Shown: piece after piece, positions 1 to 5,602 of the stretch
Numbering within the stretch: the first letter of the stretch is position 1
Layout of the letters: the number at the start of each line of letters is the position of its first letter
Position numbers and translations under genes: made by a program
Notes under the pieces: model-generated
The model's database searches: none
The model's input: the letters and a program-made list of their open reading frames with translations, nothing else
What the model was told of the DNA's origin: nothing
Assembly (NCBI GenBank): GCA_041744735.1
Contig: JBGTKH010000389.1
Coordinates: 1 to 9,926, forward strand
DNA from: JBGTKH01 sp041744735
Lineage (GTDB): Bacteria; Planctomycetota; Planctomycetia; Pirellulales; Pirellulaceae
Direction of reading: 5' to 3'
DNA: 9,926 nucleotides

Positions 1-30
1 CGTGATAACTGCATACTAAAGGAATACGCC

Positions 31-291
31 ATGACGACCGCCGGAGTTGACACGCGTAGCCCTGGCCGCCGGACCCGCGACGAGCAGATCGCCGCGGAAC
101 TGCCGATTGTGCCGCCTGAGTTGCCATCCGACGCGGTGCCGTCGTCGGTGGAGGCCCACCTGGGGCGCCTCGAACGTCGCCCGCTGGCCGTGGCCGGCAT
201 CGTTGAAAACGGCTTAGTACGTCCGCTCGATCCCGCCGTAAAATTGCCGGAACACTCGCGCGTCATTATTGTCACGTCGGAAGCGACATGA
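31..291 (+). CDS. AF2212-like (DUF104-type) antitoxin, apparently orphan
   Basis: Small protein of 86 residues. Residues about 54-81 carry the pattern of AF2212-like/DUF104 antitoxins: a short beta strand, then VENGLVRPLDP, then a Leu-Pro-(Glu)-x-(Ser)-Arg-Val turn and a closing hydrophobic strand (VIIV). In known members this beta-rich domain binds a PIN-domain (VapC-like) RNase encoded immediately downstream. Residues 1-50 are a polar, Pro/Arg-rich extension that I do not recognise. The start is supported by a Shine-Dalgarno-like AAAGGA at 18-23, 7 bases before the ATG. The stop overlaps a downstream ATG as ATGA, the usual arrangement for a following toxin gene, but that frame closes after six codons, so no toxin is present. 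The family call rests on motif recognition only. The role as an antitoxin is inferred. Confidence 0.6.
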   Translation: MTTAGVDTRSPGRRTRDEQIAAELPIVPPELPSDAVPSSVEAHLGRLERRPLAVAGIVENGLVRPLDPAVKLPEHSRVIIVTSEAT

Positions 292-308
292 CCGAAGGCG
301 CCACCTAA
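288..308 (+). other. Aborted six-codon frame at the expected toxin position
   Basis: The ATG at 288-290 overlaps the antitoxin stop as ATGA and reads MTEGAT before TAA at 306-308. In antitoxin operons of this family the toxin usually starts in exactly this way. The following 300 bases contain no PIN-domain motif in any plus-strand frame that I could read. It may be the stub of a lost toxin gene, or a chance ATG. Confidence 0.25.
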
Positions 309-623
309 GGCACAAGGCCGAATCAGGGATTGCGGTTGAGCAAAGGCCGCGATCAACAAATGACGTTCATCCGGATCTTGAGTGCGCGACGTAAGCCTCT
401 GCCGCGCCGGAGAGTACGCTTCCTCTTCTCTGTTCGGGCGTGTTTTGGAGTTTGATGAAAGCGCAAAGTACTGCAACGGGACGATTGATTCGACCTGGTA
501 CTTTGTCGAACAGAGAAGAGGCGATAGAATCAGCATTCAAGGTGACGCGCGTTCCGCCGCCGACTTTGCCGTCGTAACGCCCGCCGGGGGCCGGTGAGCT
601 AGAGCGTAGGAAGTCCAACGACA
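292..623. other. 332-bp intergenic gap, no convincing gene
   Basis: This gap between the orphan antitoxin and the DUF5615 gene contains a large inverted repeat (422-521, listed separately). Short open frames exist on both strands (for example 382-597 plus with a GTG start, and 367-633 minus). They overlap each other, lack a Shine-Dalgarno sequence and match no family I know. A further minus-strand frame opens with ATG at 536 and has no stop down to base 1, running antisense through the antitoxin. No promoter or terminator is clear. Confidence 0.5.
422..521. repeat. Two-tier inverted repeat (100 bp element)
   Basis: The outer arms are a perfect 15-bp inverted repeat: CCTCTTCTCTGTTCG at 422-436 and its reverse complement at 507-521. 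A second perfect 8-bp inverted repeat, CAAAGTAC at 464-471 and GTACTTTG at 498-505, is nested inside. On the right the two tiers are separated by a single base (506), on the left by 27 bases (437-463). The fold is therefore a long stem with one large asymmetric bulge and a loop of about 26 bases. It lies in a non-coding gap. It could be a structured RNA, a small non-autonomous mobile element or a dispersed repeat; no target-site duplication is evident. Confidence 0.6.
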
Positions 624-986
624 TCATCGCCAATGATTGAGAATGTGTAGGCGATCCGAAATGGGCACGGCGGCCTGGACGAGGTTGCGCACGGCTCGGA
701 CGATTCCTTTCGGGGAGAGGTCCTTGTTGGGATCGTTGTCCCGCCGAACCACCAGAATGCCCGGATGATGACCTCCCGAATCCGTCACGAGTTCGTGCAG
801 ATTGTTGAAGTCCTTATAATTGTGCGTCAGCAAGACAAGCCCGGCGTTGATCGCGTGTCGAAGATGAACCGGGTCATCGGCGCCAGCCAGCCCAGCGTCC
901 GTGGGGATCAGCACGTCGTGCCCGTCCGCCACGAGCAGACGAATGAGAAGGCCACGAACTGAGTCGTCGTCCAAGTAGAGATTCAT
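624..986 (-). CDS. DUF5615 PIN-like protein (VapC45-type toxin candidate)
   Basis: Protein of 120 residues with the DUF5615 signature of the PIN-like nuclease fold. It has an N-terminal strand ending in acidic residues (LYLDDD, 3-8), a DGHDV turn (21-25), DAGLAGADD (30-38), HLRHAINAGLVLLTHNYKDF (41-60) with the conserved Thr-His-Asn and Asp-Phe, and a central strand GILVVRR. Asp6-8, Asp30, Asp37-38 and Asp59 are candidates for the acidic metal site. Relatives paired with DUF433 proteins, such as VapC45 of Mycobacterium tuberculosis, are treated as the toxin half of a toxin-antitoxin pair. Its ATG overlaps the stop of the upstream DUF433 gene by 4 bp (ATGA), which implies translational coupling. 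Length is normal for the family and the gene looks intact. Toxicity is inferred from family and context. Confidence 0.85.
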   Translation of the reverse strand: MNLYLDDDSVRGLLIRLLVADGHDVLIPTDAGLAGADDPVHLRHAINAGLVLLTHNYKDFNNLHELVTDSGGHHPGILVVRRDNDPNKDLSPKGIVRAVRNLVQAAVPISDRLHILNHWR

Positions 987-1330
987 GGCGGGGCAAGCCG
1001 GACCAGCGCTTGTGGCGTGAGAACCCGGGGACGCGCGTCGTACTTGTAATTCGGATCGAGTTGTCCGCGAGCTGCCATCAACGCTTCTTCGTGTGCCAAA
1101 TCGGCCGCAATCTCAGGAGGATCGCTCCGGCAGTACTCAATTGCTTCCTGAACCACTGCTAGAGGCACGCCAAAATCGGCCGCGAGCTCGTCCGCACTCA
1201 TGGGCTGTTCCGGATTGATGTGAGCCCGGTAAATCAACTCCGCGCGGATGCGCCTGCCCTTTACGAAAAGCTGCCGGTAGGCTGAGTCTGGCCGCGGCTC
1301 CAAGTGCTGGTACGTCACAGTAGTGCTCAT
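983..1330 (-). CDS. DUF433 protein (VapB45-type antitoxin candidate)
   Basis: Protein of 115 residues with the DUF433 winged-helix domain over about residues 18-75. It has YRQLFVKGRRIRAELIY, then the helix-turn-helix segment with SADELAADFGVPLAVVQEAIEYC, then the PPEI motif. A charged helix follows (ADLAHEEALMAARGQ) and a short tail. DUF433 proteins encoded directly before a DUF5615 protein act, by analogy with the VapBC45 pair, as the antitoxin and probably autoregulate through DNA binding. Gene order (antitoxin first, 4-bp overlap) fits. No Shine-Dalgarno sequence precedes the ATG, but a promoter-like sequence ends six bases before it, so the mRNA may be leaderless. The start is supported because the conserved block begins near residue 18. 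Confidence 0.85.
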   Translation of the reverse strand: MSTTVTYQHLEPRPDSAYRQLFVKGRRIRAELIYRAHINPEQPMSADELAADFGVPLAVVQEAIEYCRSDPPEIAADLAHEEALMAARGQLDPNYKYDARPRVLTPQALVRLAPP

Positions 1331-1336
1331 GGTTTT

Positions 1337-1365
1337 AGTTTAGCCCGCTTACACTGCGGTGGCAA
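1337..1365 (-). promoter_or_regulatory. Possible sigma-70-type promoter for the DUF433/DUF5615 pair
   Basis: Reading the minus strand, TTGCCA (1365-1360) and TAAACT (1342-1337) are separated by exactly 17 bases. They match 5 of 6 and 4 of 6 consensus positions. The -10-like box ends six bases before the ATG at 1330, so transcription would start at or next to the start codon. This agrees with the absence of a ribosome binding site. It is a pattern match only. Confidence 0.35.
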
Positions 1366-1460
1366 CGCGCTCCACGGTCCACACGGCCATCGTTGAGCAA
1401 CGGCCGCGTTCTGGGTGACGGATCGGGCCTCTAGGGTTCGCGGAGATCCGTGGACAGGCG

Positions 1461-3440
1461 CTACGTCCGCTTGAAGCGGCGATCCAGTTCTTCGCGGGTG
1501 AATACCAAAGCGGTCGGGCGGCCGTGGGGGCAGTGGTGGGCGTCTTGGCAGAGGTCGCGGTGTTGGATCAGCGCGTGAACTTCTTCGGGTGAAAGGCGGT
1601 CGCCGGCTTTGATGGCGGCTTTGCAGGAAATCATGTGCAACAGGCTGTCGAGCAAGTCGCGGCGTTCGGGCGTTTTGCCGCCGGCCAGCAGTTGCTCGAC
1701 CACTTGCCGCAGCAGTTCGGCTGGGCTGATGTTGGCCAGCATCGCGGGATAGCTGGAGACCAGCACCGTGTCGCCGCCGAACGGTTCGACTTGAATGCCT
1801 AATTGAGCCAACAGGTCTTTCGCATCCAGCGCAGCCGCGGCTTCGGCCGCTGTTAGCGCGACGGGTTCGGGAACGAGCAGCCGCTGAGCCTCCATCGCGC
1901 CGGCCAGCACTTTCTCGCGAAGCTGCTCGTACAGAATCCGCTCATGCAGCGCGTGCTGGTCGATCACCACCACGCCCGCTTCGTCTTCAGTGACTAGGTA
2001 CCGATTATGAATCTGCAATGCGGTTGCAGCAGCCGTCGACACATGTGGGCTCGGCGCCGATGGAACCGTTGGCACGCCTCTTGGCAAAGTTGTGTGAACG
2101 TGAGAAGGGATGCTCGACGATTCCGGATGCGGCGAAGCGCGATTGGCGGCTGCGTGACTCGGCAGACCGCCGCTGGAGTACGGCCTAAACGGCGGCACGT
2201 TGCCGGAAGTCGGCGTGAAGTGCATCCGCGTGAAATCCACTCCGGCGTTGCGGCCTGGGTCGTAGCGCAGCGGCAATGGGCTTTGAGCGAGCGAGCTATC
2301 GGCGTCGTCCGTGTCGTCACCGGGCAATTGCCCTTTCGCCCAATCGACCAACTCGCGGCGATGACGCTGCGTTTGAGTTGCGTCGTGTGCCGCGGCGGGA
2401 TCTTCATCGACAGGGATGGTTGCGGGCTGCACTTTGGCGGTTAGATCCGTGGACAGAAACTTTTTCCGCAACGCGCCCAGCATCTGGCTGTAAATCCGGC
2501 CGCCTTCCTGAAAGCGCACTTCGAGCTTCGCCGGGTGCACATTCACGTCGACCAAATCGGGCGGCATTTCTAGACGCAGAAAGGCAATCGGAAACCGGCC
2601 GGTGAGCAGCAAGCCGCGGTAGGCTTCACCCAGTGCGTGTTGCAACGACCGGTCGCGAATATGCCGACCGTTCAGGAACAGGTACTGCATGCGATTGTTG
2701 CCGCGGCTGAAATTCGGATCGGCCACGTAGCCTGACAATCGCACGTCGCCGTCTTGGCTCTCCACGGCAATCAGCCCGTCGCCCAACTCGCCGCCGAAAA
2801 ACGTCGCGATCCGCTCGCGCCAGCTCTCCACCGGCGGCAGTTCGTACAGCGGCCGGTCGTTGTGCGTCAATGTGAAGTGAATGCGGGGATGAGCCAGCGC
2901 GATCCGTGTGAAGGCTTCGCTGACGTGCCCCATCTCCGTCTGCGTGGACCGCAGAAATTTACGACGCACCGGTGTGTTGAAAAACAGCTTGCGAACTTCG
3001 ACGCTGCTTCCGACCGGACATCCGCAAGGCGCCGCGGCCGACGCGGCGCCGCCGACAACTTCGATTTCCACACCCGCGTCCGTCTGCGCCGTGCGGCTGC
3101 GCAGCCGCAGGTGACTCACCTCCGCAATCGAAGCCAACGCTTCACCGCGAAAGCCGAGCGTACGCACTTGAAACAAATCATCAGCATTGCTGATCTTGCT
3201 GGTCGCGTGACTGGCCACGGCCAGATGAATCTGCGCGGCGGCAATCCCGCAGCCGTTGTCCGCCACACGCACTAACTCGCCGCCCCCTTGTTCCACCGCG
3301 ACGTCGATGCGCGTCGCACTCGCGTCGACGGAGTTTTCCAACAACTCCTTCACGACACTCGCCGGCCGCTCGATCACTTCACCAGCCGCGATCTTGTTGA
3401 TCACACTCGGCGGTAGTTGTCGGATGACAGGAATTGTCAT
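1461..3440 (-). CDS. mutL: DNA mismatch repair protein MutL (endonuclease type)
   Basis: MutL is the GHKL ATPase that couples MutS mismatch recognition to strand incision. The protein has 659 residues. The N-terminal ATPase domain (about 1-330) shows KIAAGEVIERPASVVKE (16-32), ELLENSVDA (32-40, catalytic Glu35), DNGCG (61-65), TLGFRGEAL (94-102), an NGR motif (258-260) and DVNVHPAK (298-305). A disordered Pro/Ser-rich linker spans about 335-470. The C-terminal dimerisation/endonuclease domain has DQHALHE followed by Glu505, matching DQHA(X)2E(X)4E, and also CKAAIKAGD (606-614) and CPHGRP (637-642). This is therefore an intrinsic nickase MutL, as in bacteria lacking MutH. The ATG at 3440 gives the normal N-terminus, but no Shine-Dalgarno sequence precedes it and the start lies in one arm of a hairpin. 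No mutS is in the window. The gene lies 84 bp behind the response regulator on the same strand. Confidence 0.97.
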   Translation of the reverse strand: MTIPVIRQLPPSVINKIAAGEVIERPASVVKELLENSVDASATRIDVAVEQGGGELVRVADNGCGIAAAQIHLAVASHATSKISNADDLFQVRTLGFRGEALASIAEVSHLRLRSRTAQTDAGVEIEVVGGAASAAAPCGCPVGSSVEVRKLFFNTPVRRKFLRSTQTEMGHVSEAFTRIALAHPRIHFTLTHNDRPLYELPPVESWRERIATFFGGELGDGLIAVESQDGDVRLSGYVADPNFSRGNNRMQYLFLNGRHIRDRSLQHALGEAYRGLLLTGRFPIAFLRLEMPPDLVDVNVHPAKLEVRFQEGGRIYSQMLGALRKKFLSTDLTAKVQPATIPVDEDPAAAHDATQTQRHRRELVDWAKGQLPGDDTDDADSSLAQSPLPLRYDPGRNAGVDFTRMHFTPTSGNVPPFRPYSSGGLPSHAAANRASPHPESSSIPSHVHTTLPRGVPTVPSAPSPHVSTAAATALQIHNRYLVTEDEAGVVVIDQHALHERILYEQLREKVLAGAMEAQRLLVPEPVALTAAEAAAALDAKDLLAQLGIQVEPFGGDTVLVSSYPAMLANISPAELLRQVVEQLLAGGKTPERRDLLDSLLHMISCKAAIKAGDRLSPEEVHALIQHRDLCQDAHHCPHGRPTALVFTREELDRRFKRT

Positions 3441-3516
3441 TTGTCATTTGTCATTAGTCATTTGTCTTTGGTGCTTTCGTGTCTTAACAAATGACCAATG
3501 ACAAATGACAAGTGAC
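3436..3516. repeat. Inverted arrays of a heptamer repeat (long hairpin) covering the mutL start
   Basis: Four heptamers of the type AAATGAC stand in tandem on the plus strand at 3489-3516 (AAATGAC, CAATGAC, AAATGAC, AAGTGAC). Four more stand in the opposite orientation at 3463-3436 (AAATGAC, TAATGAC, AAATGAC, AAATGAC on the minus strand). The two 30-base arms, 3436-3465 and 3487-3516, are complementary with two exceptions. In a minus-strand transcript one of these is a G.U pair and the other a C-A mismatch. The loop is 21 bases. The last heptamer supplies the ATG of mutL (3440-3438). Tandem intergenic heptamers of this style are known from other bacteria, notably the STRR repeats of cyanobacteria. 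Confidence 0.85.
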
Positions 3517-3524
3517 GTCCTTTA

Positions 3525-4928
3525 TTACAGTTGATACTTATCCAATTTTCGATACAGCGTCCGGGCGCCGATGCCGAGCATGCGGGCGGTTTCTTCGCGG
3601 TTGCCGTTGGTTAGTTTGAGCGTTTCCTGGATCGCCCAGCGTTCGATGTCGTCCAGCGGCTTGCCGATCAGCGACGAGGGGCCCGCGTCGATGGACGCAC
3701 CGTCGGCTTCTTGCACGTCCGACAGTTCCGGCGGCAAGTCGTCGACGTCCAGCACGCCGTCGGCATCCACCACCACCATGGCTTCGACGACGTTTCGCAA
3801 TTGCCGCACGTTGCCGGGCCAGTCGTAACCAAAGAAGCGCCGCGTGACGTTGGGCGAAACGCTCTTAATCGTCTTGCCGTGCCGCTTCGCCAATTGGCGC
3901 CGAAAGTGATCGACCAGCGGCAATATGTCTTCGCGCCGCTGCGCGAGACTCGGCAGGTCGACGGTCACGATCTTTAGGCGGAAATACAGGTCGTTACGGA
4001 ACGTGCCTTTCTCGATCGCGTCTTCGAGATTGCGATTGGTCGCGGAGAGCACGCGGACGTTGACCGGTATCGATTTATTGTCGCCCACGCGCGTGATGTG
4101 CCGTTCTTCGAGCACTCGCAGCAGCTTGATTTGCGTGGCGATCGGCATGTCGCCCACCTCGTCCAGAAACAGCGTGCCGCCGTTGGCGTACTCGAATTTT
4201 CCAACGCGATCGTTCAAGGCGTCGGTGAACGCGCCTTTCACGTGTCCGAACAGTTCGCTCTCGACCAGATGTTCGGCGACCGCTCCGCAGTTCAGCGCCA
4301 CAAACGGTTTCTTCTTTCGCGGACTGTTCTGATGAAGCGCTTGTGCGATCAGTTCCTTGCCCGTCCCCGAATCGCCGGTGATCAGCACGCCGGCGTCGGT
4401 CGGCGCGATGCGTTTCAGCCGCTCGATCACGCCCTTCATTTTGTCGCTGCAGTAGATGATCCCCTCGAAGCCAAAGCGTTCATCGAGCCGCTGGTGCAGT
4501 TCCAGCTTCTCCCACCGCGAGCGGACCGAATCGGCGGCCTTGTCCGCGACGGCTCGCAGGCGGTCGGTGGTGATCGGCTTTTCCAGAAAATTGAATGCCC
4601 CCTGCTGCATTGCCTCGACGGCTTTGGGGACCGAGGCGTGCCCGGTGACGACAATTACTTCACAGTCGGGCAGTGATTCCTTGGCCCGGCTGAGGATCTG
4701 CATGCCGTCGACCTCGTTCATCACCAGATCGGTGAACACGACGTCGAACGTGTCCCTCTCGATGCAGCGAGCCCCGTCGGGGCCGGACGTGGCCATCGTG
4801 CAGTTGTACCCCACGCGTTCCAGGCTTTCGCTCATTACCTGCGCATGCTGGCGGTCGTTGTCGACAATCAGTACGCGGATCGCCGAACGTGCCGTTCCGG
4901 GGTTCTCCACCGTTTGCGTTGGTGCCAT
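3525..4928 (-). CDS. Sigma-54-dependent response regulator, NtrC family
   Basis: Cytoplasmic two-component activator of 467 residues (numbered from the ATG at 4928) with the full three-domain layout. Receiver, about 17-135: acidic pocket Asp23 and Asp25, phospho-acceptor Asp67 (FTDL), Thr95 and Lys117. AAA+ sigma-54 activation domain, about 155-390: Walker A GDSGTGKE (185-192), sigma-54 contact loop GAFTDA (232-237, Asp where the classic motif has Gly), Walker B GGTLFLDEV (250-258), FRNDLYFRL with the arginine fingers, and WPGNVRQLRN near 370-379. Fis-type helix-turn-helix, about 435-465: NREETARMLGIGARTLYRKL. It opens sigma-54 promoters after phosphorylation; the target genes are unknown. 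No histidine kinase is nearby, so it is an orphan regulator here. An in-frame GTG two codons upstream (4934) is an alternative start. Neither start has a clear Shine-Dalgarno sequence, and a TATCAT box at 4941-4936 lies seven bases before the ATG. Confidence 0.95.
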   Translation of the reverse strand: MAPTQTVENPGTARSAIRVLIVDNDRQHAQVMSESLERVGYNCTMATSGPDGARCIERDTFDVVFTDLVMNEVDGMQILSRAKESLPDCEVIVVTGHASVPKAVEAMQQGAFNFLEKPITTDRLRAVADKAADSVRSRWEKLELHQRLDERFGFEGIIYCSDKMKGVIERLKRIAPTDAGVLITGDSGTGKELIAQALHQNSPRKKKPFVALNCGAVAEHLVESELFGHVKGAFTDALNDRVGKFEYANGGTLFLDEVGDMPIATQIKLLRVLEERHITRVGDNKSIPVNVRVLSATNRNLEDAIEKGTFRNDLYFRLKIVTVDLPSLAQRREDILPLVDHFRRQLAKRHGKTIKSVSPNVTRRFFGYDWPGNVRQLRNVVEAMVVVDADGVLDVDDLPPELSDVQEADGASIDAGPSSLIGKPLDDIERWAIQETLKLTNGNREETARMLGIGARTLYRKLDKYQL

Positions 4929-4980
4929 GAGCACGATGATACTGAATTGAACCGGCAGCGACTAGAACCGGTTTCATGTG

Positions 4981-5155
4981 TAGCCGAAGTCGCCAGACTT
5001 TGGTCTAACTTCGCGAAAACCAAACTCTGGCGAGTTCGGCTACATCCATCAGCGAAAACCAAACTCCGGCGAGTTCGGCTAACTTCGCGAAAACCAAACT
5101 CTGGCGAGTTCGGCTACATCCATCAGCGAAAACCAATCTCTGGCGAGTTCGGCTA
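4981..5155. repeat. Tandem array of hairpin-forming repeats with one inverted copy
   Basis: A 30-bp unit starting GCGAAAACCAAACTCTGGCG and ending AGTTCGGCTA occurs at 5013-5042, 5052-5081, 5087-5116 and 5126-5155. Copies 2 and 4 differ from copies 1 and 3 by one base each. Spacers alternate between CATCCATCA and ACTTC, giving start-to-start distances of 39, 35 and 39 bases, in effect a 74-bp unit duplicated once. A 24-base inverted copy lies at 4981-5004. It pairs with 5019-5042 except at two positions. Each unit contains its own dyad (AACTC-TGGC-GAGTT). On the minus strand this extends to a 10-bp stem, AGCCGAACUC with GAGUUUGGUU around a GCCA loop, including two G.U pairs. The array fills the gap upstream of the response regulator gene. 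In the rest of the gap, 5165-5267, I see nothing recognisable. Confidence 0.9.
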
Positions 5156-5267
5156 CATCCATCAGTTCACCGCTCCTGCTAGCGACACGCCAATTTGATC
5201 ACGACTGCTCTGGTGTCATTCGGCCGATCATCGTATCATCCCGCCCGACTGACTCTCGTTTGGGACG

Positions 5268-5555
5268 TCAAAAGCCAATCGAACCTAAGGTGAGAGTCAC
5301 GATTACGGCGACGATGCCCAGCAGGGCCAGCACGATCCACCACGTGGACCGGCCTGCCCAAATACTGGTGTTGTGAATGATGTAGGTTCCGCACGCAGGA
5401 CACTGCTCGGCCTCTTCGTACACGTCGGCGCCGCACTTGGGGCAAGTGATGAGTTCGGCCGAGTCGTCGTTTGCCGGATCGTCGTCAAACTCGTCGTCGG
5501 GGAATTCCCGATCTTGCCAATCATCGTCAGAATCATCGAGCCATCGGGGGTTCAT
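5268..5555 (-). CDS. Acidic zinc-ribbon single-pass membrane protein
   Basis: Small protein of 95 residues from the ATG at 5555. An Asp-rich N-terminal stretch (about residues 7-32) is followed by a zinc ribbon with two pairs of cysteines: CPKCG at 38-42 and CPACG at 52-56, ten residues between the pairs. After a short spacer, one hydrophobic segment (about 72-92, WWIVLALLGIVAVIVTLTLG) ends the protein, so the ribbon should face the cytoplasm with a tail anchor in the membrane. Small proteins of this build are frequent in planctomycetes; their function is not known to me. A TTG at 5591 would add 12 residues (107 in all), but it would overlap the ribosome binding site of the divergent transpeptidase gene, so I prefer the ATG, preceded by GAGG at short distance. 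It is divergent from the transpeptidase gene with 47 bp between start codons, so the two may share a control region. Confidence 0.75.
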   Translation of the reverse strand: MNPRWLDDSDDDWQDREFPDDEFDDDPANDDSAELITCPKCGADVYEEAEQCPACGTYIIHNTSIWAGRSTWWIVLALLGIVAVIVTLTLGSIGF

Positions 5556-5602
5556 GCCCTCAATCGTCGTGAACGCGAAATTATTCGTCAAGGAGGACGA
5601 AA

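Noticed and set aside
1..536. Long minus-strand open frame (ATG at 536 running off the left edge) as a real protein
   Set aside because: Its second half is antisense to the antitoxin gene, which has a good Shine-Dalgarno sequence and a family motif. Its first half runs through the inverted repeat. No Shine-Dalgarno sequence and no recognisable domain are present.
1384..1406. Rho-independent terminator after mutL
   Set aside because: CGGCC and GGCCG arms with a GTT/AAC inner stem can fold, but a three-base bulge interrupts the stem and no T-tract follows on either strand.
2007..2444. Plus-strand open frames within mutL
   Set aside because: They are antisense to the MutL linker, rich in Arg, Cys and Trp, and lack family motifs; they follow from the GC-rich codon pattern of mutL.
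1444..2459. 14-base direct repeat AGATCCGTGGACAG at 1444-1457 and 2446-2459
   Set aside because: One copy lies just after mutL and the other in its linker-coding region. It is short, with no further similarity around the copies, so probably chance.
4981..5155. CRISPR array
   Set aside because: The repeats are regularly placed, but the spacers are only 5-9 bases and are shared between copies rather than unique, one unit is inverted, and there are no cas genes.
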